Assembly: GCF_902477725.1 (NCBI RefSeq)
Contig: NZ_CABSIF010000011.1
Span: forward strand, 53,312 to 117,311
Length of the DNA: 64,000 bases
Reading direction: 5' to 3'
Source of the DNA: an uncultured Desulfovibrio sp.
GTDB taxonomy: Bacteria; Desulfobacterota; Desulfovibrionia; Desulfovibrionales; Desulfovibrionaceae
The notes beneath the pieces were generated by a model. The model ran no database searches and was not told the DNA's origin. It worked only from the letters and a program-made list of their open reading frames with translations. Position 1 is the stretch's first letter; every line of letters begins with the position of its first letter. The translations under genes were made by a program, and so were the position numbers. Positions 24,510-31,296 of the stretch are shown here, one piece after another.

Positions 24510-24605
24510 AATTTTTCTTGGGGCGATAATAGCAGGTTGCCCACCCGCTGTCAGCTATGCCTTTTTTGACATCCGATACTGCCTCTTGATGAATCCCTGA
24601 TCGCT

Positions 24606-24696
24606 TAGCGCATAACTTGGCTTTCAAGTGGTGGCACACCAAGTACTCTTCAAGCAACAGTCCGCCAAAGCTGCACAACTTCGGCGGACTTTGCAT
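24606..24696 (+). repeat. Diverged copy of the tRNA 3' end plus terminator
   Basis: From about 24622 this matches the 3' end of the CAU tRNA and its terminator (10717-10796). Shared blocks include TTCAAG, TGGTGG, CACCAAG, TTCA, CCGCC and TGCACAACTTCGGCGG; I count about 62 of 73 aligned positions identical. GCGCATAAC just upstream may be what remains of the anticodon arm. The stem AGTCCGCC/GGCGGACT differs from copy one by a compensatory pair change, so the terminator part may still work. Either a relic tRNA gene or an attachment-site-like duplication. The 24697-24782 remainder shows nothing. Confidence 0.6.
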
Positions 24697-24782
24697 TTAG
24701 GCAAACCGCGACTCTTTCAAATCCGCAAGCGATAGCTACAGCCGCTGCGATGCGTGTGGATAAAATGGATAATGCCTGAGCA

Positions 24783-25097
24783 TCATGAAGACAGCTTTAA
24801 TCCGGCTATCCCTGCCACAATCAGTGCGACACTAAGCAGACGCAAAAGGGCTATCGGTTCTCCAAACAGCACAATGCCGACAAAAACCGCACCTACCGTA
24901 CCTATGCCTGTCCAGACCGCGTACGCTGTGCCCAGTGGAAGGGTTTTCATGGCGATGGATAAAAGCCAAAAACTTGCGGCCATGGCCGCAAGGGTTATGA
25001 CACTGGGCCACAGGCGTGAAAATCCCTCAGTATATTTCAGCCCTACGGCCCATACAGTTTCAAGCAGACCTGCAAAAAATAAAATAAGCCAGCTCAT
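24783..25097 (-). CDS. sugE: SMR-family guanidinium exporter (SugE/Gdx)
   Basis: A 104-residue small multidrug resistance protein with four membrane helices and the conserved Glu in the first helix (LLETVWAVGLKYTEGFSRL). The WAVGLK and GTAYAVWTGIGTVGA motifs are of the SugE/Gdx subgroup, which exports guanidinium rather than broad cationic drugs. A guanidine-II riboswitch directly upstream supports this. The start at 25097 follows ACGAGGAATTC, whose GAGG can be masked by the riboswitch. Confidence 0.95.
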   Translation of the reverse strand: MSWLILFFAGLLETVWAVGLKYTEGFSRLWPSVITLAAMAASFWLLSIAMKTLPLGTAYAVWTGIGTVGAVFVGIVLFGEPIALLRLLSVALIVAGIAGLKLSS

Positions 25098-25115
25098 AAG
25101 AATTCCTCGTTTTAT

Positions 25116-25161
25116 GAGGTCGTCCTCGTGAACTGGCTATGCTGACGGGTCGTCCCGTCAG
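25116..25161 (-). promoter_or_regulatory. Guanidine-II (mini-ykkC) riboswitch
   Basis: On the minus strand two hairpins carry the diagnostic ACGA tetraloops: CTGACGGG-ACGA-CCCGTCAG (25142-25161) and GAGG-ACGA-CCTC (25116-25127), joined by a short linker. In this class, guanidine stabilises both loops as a pair. The 3' strand CCTC of the second hairpin can alternatively pair with GAGG in the ribosome binding site of sugE (ACGAGGAA), so ligand binding would expose the site and turn translation on. Confidence 0.95.
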
Positions 25162-25340
25162 TGGTACTATACCCCGCAAGTTTGTCGCTATCAAGTTTGC
25201 CCGTGCAAGGTAGGCCACCACAGCATATGTTCCTGCCATCGGTGCGCAAGAAGAAAGCGGAACAGAGTTTGTTGACCTTGCGGCAAGCCGGGTCTGAAGA
25301 CCACGAGAATAATGGGCACAGTGGAAGCTTTAACGGCAAA

Positions 25341-25376
25341 AGGGCGCAGTCCGGTATTCGTAGCGGACTGCGCCCT
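25341..25376 (-). terminator. Terminator after the DUF1641 gene
   Basis: AGGGCGCAGTCCG and CGGACTGCGCCCT form a 13-bp perfect stem around GTATTCGTAG; on the minus strand it is followed by TTTTGCC. It lies about 120 bp downstream of the DUF1641 gene. The 25162-25498 gap holds no other gene-like feature; the promoter of sugE is expected in its first part. Confidence 0.75.
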
Positions 25377-25498
25377 TGCCGAAAAGGCTGGAATGATAGG
25401 AAACGGCTTCCTGTTATCTTCTCTGAGACACGTTACAGGCTAAAAGAGGATTCAGGCAATAATTTCCACATGGACAGCCTACTTCAAACATAATCCGG

Positions 25499-26164
25499 TT
25501 ATTTGGACGCGTTCTGGCCCGTGAACTTTCCTGCTACTTTTATCAGTTCGGCAAGCAGTCCCAGAGTCTGTTTGCCTTCCGCGCTGCCAAGCGCCCCAAT
25601 AAGGCCAAAGACGCCCGTGGGCTTCACGTTGGCCGTGTCGATCTCGCCCAGCATGCCGATCAGGTTCGTGATCTTGGCTTGCAGGTCGGGGTCGGCAAGG
25701 CGCTGCAACTGGCTGATCAAAAAGGCCAGGCCTTCGCCTGTTTTGGCAATGTCTTCCGGGCTCATGGAGCCAAGCAGGTTACCTCCGGCGTTTTTGAATG
25801 CAGACATCTTTTCAAACACGCCATCCTTTTCCCACTCGCCCATCTTTTCAATGATGTGCGGAAAAGTCGGCGCAAACGCAGGGTGCAGAATCTTCCACAG
25901 GTCGGTGGCGTTCTCGAGCTGGTCGAGCAGCCACGTAAGCCTGGGAACAGTCAGCAAACCCTTTCGGCCCAGATCCAGGATGTCGTCAAGCGTAACCCTG
26001 CCGTTGAGGGTCTCCATCTCTTCAACAATAAGGCGAAAGGCATGGTTCCCAATGGGTGTCAGCTCGCTCAGCAGCATGCTGCTGCTTTCCTTGCTCGCTT
26101 GAAGGTCGCTGAGCCTTCCTTCAATGGCTTCCAGCCGCTCAAGAATTTTATCTTCAGGTGTCAT
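25499..26164 (-). CDS. DUF1641 family protein
   Basis: A 221-residue soluble protein with an N-terminal coiled-coil-like stretch (EDKILERLEAIEGRLSDLQ) and a C-terminal DUF1641-type segment containing KPTGVFGLIGALGSAEGKQTLGLLAELIKVAG. The family is repeatedly found next to sulfide:quinone reductase-like flavoproteins and formate dehydrogenases. Here it follows the SQR-like gene by 14 bp and is presumably co-transcribed. It may help dock the flavoprotein at the membrane; no catalytic motif is visible. Confidence 0.85.
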   Translation of the reverse strand: MTPEDKILERLEAIEGRLSDLQASKESSSMLLSELTPIGNHAFRLIVEEMETLNGRVTLDDILDLGRKGLLTVPRLTWLLDQLENATDLWKILHPAFAPTFPHIIEKMGEWEKDGVFEKMSAFKNAGGNLLGSMSPEDIAKTGEGLAFLISQLQRLADPDLQAKITNLIGMLGEIDTANVKPTGVFGLIGALGSAEGKQTLGLLAELIKVAGKFTGQNASK

Positions 26165-26178
26165 ATGATCCCTCCGGT

Positions 26179-27420
26179 CTACTTGCTTCTCAGCAAGGAG
26201 GTATCTTTCCCTGCAAGATACATATTGGGTTCAAACGGGAGCTCATGACCTTTCAGCATGAGGTTGTAATACACCCACTTGAACATGAGCTTACCCCAAT
26301 AGTTGATGTGGCTTTCGCCCAGCAGCTCAAAGGGGCCAACGCCAGGCAGCGGGAACATGCCCGGCAGGGGTTCCACAGCGTAGCTGAAGTCGATGAGCGA
26401 GGCTTTTTCAAAGCCTGTGACGATAAAGCAGTTGGTATGGCCGTCAAACCTGTAATAGTTGTCGGTGCCTTCAATGTCGGCCATCAGGTTCTGGGCGATC
26501 ACGTCCGCTTCAAAGTGGGCCACAGACCCGGCTTTTGACGCGGGGACGTTTGTTGCGTCGCCGATGATGTACATGTTCTCGAACTTCTTGGACTTCAGCA
26601 GTTCCTTGTCCGTATCAATAAAGCCGGTCACGTCGGAGACTTCAGATTCGATAAGGAATTCCTGCCCAAGGTTCGGGGGAATGCTCACCAGCAGGTCGTA
26701 GGGGATTTCATCGCCCGTGACGGAAGCGATCACGGCGCGGTCGGCTTCCACGCTGTCCACAGTCCAGTTTGTGGTGACCTTGATGCCCTTCTGCTCGCAC
26801 AGCGCGCCAAGAATGTTGTTTGCCACAGGCTTGGTAAAAGCACCCGTAAGCGGCGTGACAAGCTCAATTTCCACATCTTTGCGCACGCCCATTTTTTGCA
26901 GATACCAGTCGGCCATGTACACAAATTCCAGAGGCGCAACCGGGCACTTGATGGGGGTTTCGCAAATATGGAGAACAAGACGACCCTTCTTGAAGTGCTT
27001 CAGCTTGTTGCCAAGCGCCGCAGCGCCGTCATGGGTGTAGAAGTTGTGGATCTTGCCGCCCCAGTCGTCCAGAAGGCCGGGCACTTCATCAGGAGCGATC
27101 CTTGCGCCAGAGGCAACAACAATCCAGTCATAGGTGTGCGTGCTGTTTTTGCATTCAACCTTGCGCTGGATAGGATCAACAGCGGTGATCGTATCAATCA
27201 CGAAGTTAACTCCGCGGCTGATAAAATCCTTTTTGGGACGAACGCAACCCTGCGGCGTATCAACTCCGAACGGAATCAGGAGCCAGCCGGGCTGATAGTG
27301 ATGGACGGGATCCCGGTCAATCAGCGTTATTTCCCACTCTCTTTCACTCAAGAGCTTTCTCATTTTCGTGGCTATCATGGTTCCGCCAGCGCCAGCACCA
27401 AGAATAAGCAATTTTTTCAT
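26179..27420 (-). CDS. Sulfide:quinone oxidoreductase-like flavoprotein
   Basis: A 413-residue FAD-dependent pyridine-nucleotide-disulfide-type oxidoreductase. The N-terminal dinucleotide site is LILGAGAGGTMIATKM, YDWIVVASGARIAP is the second conserved block, and the FAD-contacting Asp lies in MYIIGDATNVPASKAGS. CETPIKCP supplies two mid-chain Cys in the position of SQR redox Cys residues, with an earlier Cys in QGCVRP. The C-terminal GKLMFKWVYYNLMLKG is an amphipathic membrane-associating region typical of SQR. It probably transfers electrons from sulfide or a related thiol to menaquinone; the direction in a sulfate reducer is open. The DUF1641 partner follows. Confidence 0.85.
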   Translation of the reverse strand: MKKLLILGAGAGGTMIATKMRKLLSEREWEITLIDRDPVHHYQPGWLLIPFGVDTPQGCVRPKKDFISRGVNFVIDTITAVDPIQRKVECKNSTHTYDWIVVASGARIAPDEVPGLLDDWGGKIHNFYTHDGAAALGNKLKHFKKGRLVLHICETPIKCPVAPLEFVYMADWYLQKMGVRKDVEIELVTPLTGAFTKPVANNILGALCEQKGIKVTTNWTVDSVEADRAVIASVTGDEIPYDLLVSIPPNLGQEFLIESEVSDVTGFIDTDKELLKSKKFENMYIIGDATNVPASKAGSVAHFEADVIAQNLMADIEGTDNYYRFDGHTNCFIVTGFEKASLIDFSYAVEPLPGMFPLPGVGPFELLGESHINYWGKLMFKWVYYNLMLKGHELPFEPNMYLAGKDTSLLRSK

Positions 27421-27685
27421 GCAATTAACCCCAAATTAAGTATATAGCAGTGCGCCATAAAAAGGTTTCCCTACTACGACCAGGCACAATCATTGCGCGC
27501 CGATACCTTAGTAAGATGGTATTATTTGCTTACTACCACAGCTAATTTTCAACTGCACTATTTATGTCAATAAAAATGGACATATATCATTTAATACCTA
27601 CTAGCTAAGTATTTTATTAGCGCACATACGCGTATCTCCTGCGCCCTGCGGCAGTGACTATTTTGCTGAAAAATTAGGAAGATGC
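27421..27685. other. AT-rich intergenic stretch upstream of the SQR-like gene
   Basis: Markedly AT-richer than the flanks. It should contain the promoter of the SQR-like gene reading left (TATATACT-type box near 27440-27450 on the minus strand) and that of the small ORF and lipoprotein reading right. No RNA element was recognised. Confidence 0.5.
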
Positions 27686-27796
27686 ATGAATCCCCCAACA
27701 AGCTTGGACATCGCTGGGGACTATCGAAAAAGAAGAGACTGGCGTAAGTTGATAAAGAAAAATGTGCGTGTTCTTTACCGAGTAATCTCTTTGTAA
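27686..27796 (+). CDS. Candidate small basic protein
   Basis: A 36-codon frame beginning MNPPTSLDIAGDYRKRRDW, rich in Lys and Arg, with AGGAAG six bases before the ATG. It ends 23 bp before the lipoprotein gene, suggesting co-transcription. No family is recognised. It could also be a decayed gene end; the coding call rests only on the ribosome binding site and spacing. Confidence 0.35.
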   Translation: MNPPTSLDIAGDYRKRRDWRKLIKKNVRVLYRVISL

Positions 27797-27819
27797 CCCT
27801 GGTTTATGGAAAAATTCAA

Positions 27820-28248
27820 ATGCGTGCACATAACAACAAGCTTTCATTCTTTATTGTCTTAACTCTACTGCTCATATGTTCCTGCACAAAAAATTCAAAT
27901 CAACATCTTGAATATACGCAAAGAGAGGAATCTTCTATTGCAATAACTAGAAAAATGTCGCCAATGGAAAATTATATACACAGCTTTATGGAGACTGTGC
28001 GCCAGTATTGGGCATTTTCATCACCAAAGGATGAACCCATGGCTTGCACAATAGATGTGAATGTCTCGCCAGACGGAGAAATTGTAGCATACAAGCTTAT
28101 AAAAAGCTCTGGAAACAAGTATTTTGACAACTCCGCCCAGAACGCCATAGTGCGAACCCAGAGGAGCGGCGTTCGGCTCCCGCCGCCAGAACCTCTCCCC
28201 AATGGTCTGACCATTATTTTCAACCTGCCTGAACGCATCAAGCGATGA
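27820..28248 (+). CDS. Putative lipoprotein with TonB/TolA C-terminal-like domain
   Basis: A 142-residue protein with a hydrophobic signal segment (FFIVLTLLLICSC) ending in a lipobox-like Cys. The second half (TIDVNVSPDGEIVAYKLIKS, then NSAQNAIVRTQ and LPPPEPLPNG) has the pattern of the TonB/TolA C-terminal domain that contacts periplasmic partners. It would be anchored in the envelope and stands alone, without tolQR or exbBD nearby. Base composition is AT-rich compared with the flanking genes, suggesting recent acquisition or relaxed selection. Confidence 0.7.
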   Translation: MRAHNNKLSFFIVLTLLLICSCTKNSNQHLEYTQREESSIAITRKMSPMENYIHSFMETVRQYWAFSSPKDEPMACTIDVNVSPDGEIVAYKLIKSSGNKYFDNSAQNAIVRTQRSGVRLPPPEPLPNGLTIIFNLPERIKR

Positions 28249-28270
28249 TTAGCAATACGCATTGAACGAA

Positions 28271-28295
28271 GTAGGCCGCCTTTTAGGCGGCCTAC
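28271..28295. terminator. Hairpin terminator between convergent genes
   Basis: GTAGGCCGCCT and AGGCGGCCTAC form an 11-bp stem around TTT, with TTTAC on the plus side. It lies between the lipoprotein gene and the convergent acr3 gene and could serve both directions. Confidence 0.8.
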
Positions 28296-28354
28296 TTTAC
28301 TTACAGGCTTGGCTTCGACCAGCCAGATCAGCAGAAATTCCCGGGCAAGGCTGG

Positions 28355-29413
28355 TCAGGCCGTTTCCCGCCCGACAAAATACCTGCGGCGAATATACAGT
28401 GCCACATTCACAAGGGCGATCAGCACCGGAACTTCCACCAATGGGCCGATAACCGCCACAAAGGCCTCGCCGGAATTGAGACCGAACACGGCAATGGCTA
28501 CGGCAATGGCAAGCTCAAAGTTGTTGGACGCAGCGGTAAACGACAACGTTGCCGACTGCTCGTAGTTCGCCCCTGCCCGCCACGAAAGGTAGAACGACAA
28601 CAAAAACATGATGAGAAAGTAAACGAGCAGGGGGATGGCAACCTTCACCACATCCATGGGCAGCTGCACAATGTACTCGCCCTTGAGGGAGAACATCACA
28701 ACAATGGTGAACAGCAGCGCCCGCAACGTCCAGGGGCTGATACGCGGAATAAAAACATTCTCGTACCAGTCCAGCCCCTTGACCTTGAGTCCATAGAAAC
28801 GGGACACAATGCCGCCGATAAAGGGGATGCCAAGGTAGATGAATACGCTTTCGGCAATCTGCCCCATGCTCACATCCACAACCGCCCCCGAAAGGCCGAG
28901 CCAACCGGGCAACACAGTGATGAACACATAGGCGTAAACAGAGAAAAACAAGACCTGAAATATGGCGTTAAAGGCCACAAGCCCCGCGCAATATTCCCTG
29001 TCGCCCCCGGCAAGGTCGTTCCACACAATGACCATGGCAATGCACCGCGCAAGGCCGATCAGTATGAGCCCCACCATGTAGCTGTTGTTGCCGGAAAGAA
29101 AGGCTATCGCCAGCAAAAACATAAGAACCGGGCCGATCACCCAGTTTTGCACCAGCGAAAGCAGCAAGACCTTTTTATTGCGAAACACCTGACCAAGCTG
29201 CTCGTATTTCACTTTCGCCAGCGGCGGATACATCATCAGGATAAGGCCGATGGCAATGGGAATGTTGGTGGTGCCAACCTGAAAAAAGTTGATGACGTTC
29301 TTTACACCCGGCGCAGCCCAGCCAAGCCCCACGCCCGCGAACATGGCGAGAAAAATCCACAGGGTCAGGAATCTGTCAAGGAATGAAAGCCGCTGCAATG
29401 TTGACTGACTCAT
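28355..29413 (-). CDS. acr3: Arsenite efflux transporter Acr3
   Basis: A 352-residue membrane protein of the bile/arsenite/riboflavin (Acr3/ArsB) class with about ten helices. The Cys-containing GLARCIAMVIVWNDLAGGDREYCAGLVAFNA region is the Acr3 signature with the Cys needed for As(III) handling. It exports arsenite by secondary transport. It is the last gene of the arsR-arsM-arsC-acr3 run, 12 bp after arsC. Confidence 0.94.
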   Translation of the reverse strand: MSQSTLQRLSFLDRFLTLWIFLAMFAGVGLGWAAPGVKNVINFFQVGTTNIPIAIGLILMMYPPLAKVKYEQLGQVFRNKKVLLLSLVQNWVIGPVLMFLLAIAFLSGNNSYMVGLILIGLARCIAMVIVWNDLAGGDREYCAGLVAFNAIFQVLFFSVYAYVFITVLPGWLGLSGAVVDVSMGQIAESVFIYLGIPFIGGIVSRFYGLKVKGLDWYENVFIPRISPWTLRALLFTIVVMFSLKGEYIVQLPMDVVKVAIPLLVYFLIMFLLSFYLSWRAGANYEQSATLSFTAASNNFELAIAVAIAVFGLNSGEAFVAVIGPLVEVPVLIALVNVALYIRRRYFVGRETA

Positions 29414-29425
29414 AATTTGCGCCCC

Positions 29426-29899
29426 TTAGTGCGCGGCAATGCCGTCAAGAATGTTTTTCAGAGCGTTGGCGTCCATGCCCGGCTGTGCGGCAAGCGCATG
29501 CACCAGAGCCGTGATACGCCTGCGCAGCACCGACAGCGTTTCGTCAAAGGCGGCCCTGAGGGTGGCTTCATCGCCCTGCACCTTGGCTGGATCGGGCATG
29601 CCCCAGTGACTGCGTATTACTGTGCCGAAGTACACGGGGCAGGCTTCACCCGCCGCGTCGGCGCACAGGGTTATGACCACCGAGGGTTTTTCCGGCAGAT
29701 CATCCCATGACTTGCTTGCAAGGCCCGCGGTTGAAACTCCGGCCTTGGCCAGCGCCTCAAGAGCACGGGGGTGCACATAGCCCGCAGGCTTGCTGCCCGC
29801 GCTCTGGGCTGTTACCCCCGCTGGGGCCATGGAGCGGAAAAGCGCCTCGGCAATGATTGAGCGGCAGGAATTGCCCGTGCACAAAAAAAGGATGTTCAT
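29426..29899 (-). CDS. arsC: Arsenate reductase, low-molecular-weight phosphatase type
   Basis: A 157-residue enzyme with the P-loop CTGNSCRS at residues 7-14 containing the nucleophile Cys and catalytic Arg. Further Cys residues (CADAAGEACP) are placed like the redox shuttle Cys of thioredoxin-coupled ArsC. It reduces arsenate to arsenite for Acr3 export or ArsM methylation. Part of the arsenic operon. Confidence 0.92.
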   Translation of the reverse strand: MNILFLCTGNSCRSIIAEALFRSMAPAGVTAQSAGSKPAGYVHPRALEALAKAGVSTAGLASKSWDDLPEKPSVVITLCADAAGEACPVYFGTVIRSHWGMPDPAKVQGDEATLRAAFDETLSVLRRRITALVHALAAQPGMDANALKNILDGIAAH

Positions 29900-29907
29900 A
29901 CCTACCT

Positions 29908-30747
29908 CTACTTTCTGGCTTCAATGGAGAGGCTGACGATATAATCCGCCATGTCCTCGCCCTTGGGCAGGGCCTCGGCAATCTGCCTGTACAGCGGGTC
30001 GTTCCAGTTCTGCATGTTCCGCACGTAGTCGGGCTTTGCCGTGAGTTCTATGGAGGAAAAGCCCGCTTCTTCAAGCATACCTCTGGTTTCGCTCACCAAC
30101 ACGGCACCGGCCACGCACCCCACCAGCGCTGCCGCCATTTCCCGAACTGTATCCGGCAGCATCTTCAGCAGCGCAAGATCTGAAACAGACACCTTGCCGC
30201 CGGGCTTCAATACGCGAAAAACTTCGCGCCACACCTGCGCCTTGTCTGGTGAAAGGTTGATGACGCAATTGGAAAGAACCACATCAACGCAAGCATCCGG
30301 CACGGGCAGATGTTCGATTTCGCCAAGGCGGAACTCCACATTGGCAAACCCCGTGCGCTGCTGATAAAAATCAGTATTTTTGCGGGCCTTGGCGATCATT
30401 TCCGGCGTCATGTCTACACCGATGACACGTCCGCCCGCCTTTACCCTTTCACCAGCCTGAAAAACGTCAAAGCCGCCGCCGCTGCCAAGGTCAAGCACGG
30501 TCTGGCCTTCCCGCAAGGCTGCTATGGCCACAGGATTGCCGCACGAAAGCCCCATGTTTGCCCCTTTCGGCAGCTTGGCGAGGTCTTCAGCCGAGTAGCC
30601 TATGGCCTGCGCCAGCCGTGCAGGGTCATGGGTATTGCACGAGCCGCCGCAGCAGCAGGCGCTCTGGCCACTGGCAATAGCCGCGTATCCGGCGCGCACT
30701 GTTTCGCGCACCTGTTCCTTGTGTGCAGTTTTTTCAGCATCACTCAT
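29908..30747 (-). CDS. arsM: Arsenite S-adenosylmethionine methyltransferase
   Basis: A 279-residue SAM-dependent methyltransferase. The N-terminus has a Cys-rich ACCCGGSC segment, followed by YSAEDLAKLPKGANMGLSCGNP, the SAM motif VLDLGSGGGFDVF, and NCVINLSPDKAQVWREVFRVLKPGG. These are the hallmarks of bacterial ArsM, which methylates As(III) using three Cys ligands. The start at 30747 overlaps the arsR stop by 8 bp. A longer frame from an upstream TTG would lie inside arsR and was rejected. Confidence 0.93.
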   Translation of the reverse strand: MSDAEKTAHKEQVRETVRAGYAAIASGQSACCCGGSCNTHDPARLAQAIGYSAEDLAKLPKGANMGLSCGNPVAIAALREGQTVLDLGSGGGFDVFQAGERVKAGGRVIGVDMTPEMIAKARKNTDFYQQRTGFANVEFRLGEIEHLPVPDACVDVVLSNCVINLSPDKAQVWREVFRVLKPGGKVSVSDLALLKMLPDTVREMAAALVGCVAGAVLVSETRGMLEEAGFSSIELTAKPDYVRNMQNWNDPLYRQIAEALPKGEDMADYIVSLSIEARK

Positions 30748-31129
30748 GGCCGCTCTCCGGGTCAGAGGTTTTGCCCCCGCAGCAGGTGGGCAGAAAAGTC
30801 GCATCCACGCAACTCTCACGTCGATACACCCTGCACTGCTCTGGATGGCCAGAGCAGCATTCGGCAGTGAGATAGCCAATGGTTTCAAGCATCAGGGGGA
30901 TGTTGGCCCGGTAGCGCGTGTTGCGCCCCTCCCGCTCCACGCTGGCCAGCCCGCTGTGAACAAGAGTTTTCAGATGAAAGGAAAGGTTGGTCTTGGGGAT
31001 ATCCGCCAGGCGGGAAAGTTCCCCCGCCACCAGCCCGTCAGGAGCATGCTTGACCAGCAGGCGAAAAATGCAAAGGCGCGCCTCGGACGTAAGGGCTTCA
31101 AACACCTGAGTAGCTTTTTTTGTTTCCAT
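30740..31129 (-). CDS. arsR: ArsR-family arsenic-responsive repressor
   Basis: A 129-residue winged-helix regulator (ALTSEARLCIFRLLV, SRLADIPKTNLSFHLKTLVHSGL, REGRNTRYRAN). The C-terminal tail is Cys-rich (CCSGHPEQC, then SCVDATFLPTCCGG), giving likely As(III) ligands. The start at the ATG at 31129 fits the domain; upstream in-frame sequence belongs to the promoter region. The ribosome binding site is poor. It probably represses its own operon from a dyad at 31132-31163. Confidence 0.9.
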   Translation of the reverse strand: METKKATQVFEALTSEARLCIFRLLVKHAPDGLVAGELSRLADIPKTNLSFHLKTLVHSGLASVEREGRNTRYRANIPLMLETIGYLTAECCSGHPEQCRVYRRESCVDATFLPTCCGGKTSDPESGHE

Positions 31130-31131
31130 TG

Positions 31132-31163
31132 GACAATCATTCAACACCAATTGAACAATGTCA
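31132..31163. promoter_or_regulatory. Candidate ArsR operator
   Basis: The dyad GACAATCATTCAA ... TTGAACAATGTC lies immediately before the arsR ATG and resembles the ATTCAA/TTGAA half sites bound by ArsR proteins. It sits in the divergent region between arsR and kdpA. Confidence 0.6.
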
Positions 31164-31204
31164 AGCGTGGCTGACGCGGAAACCACATCAACCTTAATAC
31201 AAAT

Positions 31205-31233
31205 TTTATACTCCCACCCCAAGTTTAACACCC
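31205..31233 (+). promoter_or_regulatory. Candidate KdpE-responsive kdp promoter region
   Basis: TTTATACT at 31205-31212 and TTTAACACCC at 31224-31233 resemble parts of the enterobacterial KdpE target (TTTATACT followed by TTTACACCCC). They lie 64-92 bp before the kdpA start. The similarity is suggestive only. Confidence 0.35.
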
Positions 31234-31296
31234 ATTTTATGTGCTTTTTCATACCGTGTTCCCGTGGGCAAGGTTCAAGCCCCACAGGAGGACGTT

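Noticed and set aside
30748..30888. N-terminal extension of arsM from a TTG
   Set aside because: It lies within arsR in another frame; the ATG at 30747 overlapping the arsR stop fits operon coupling and the family N-terminus.
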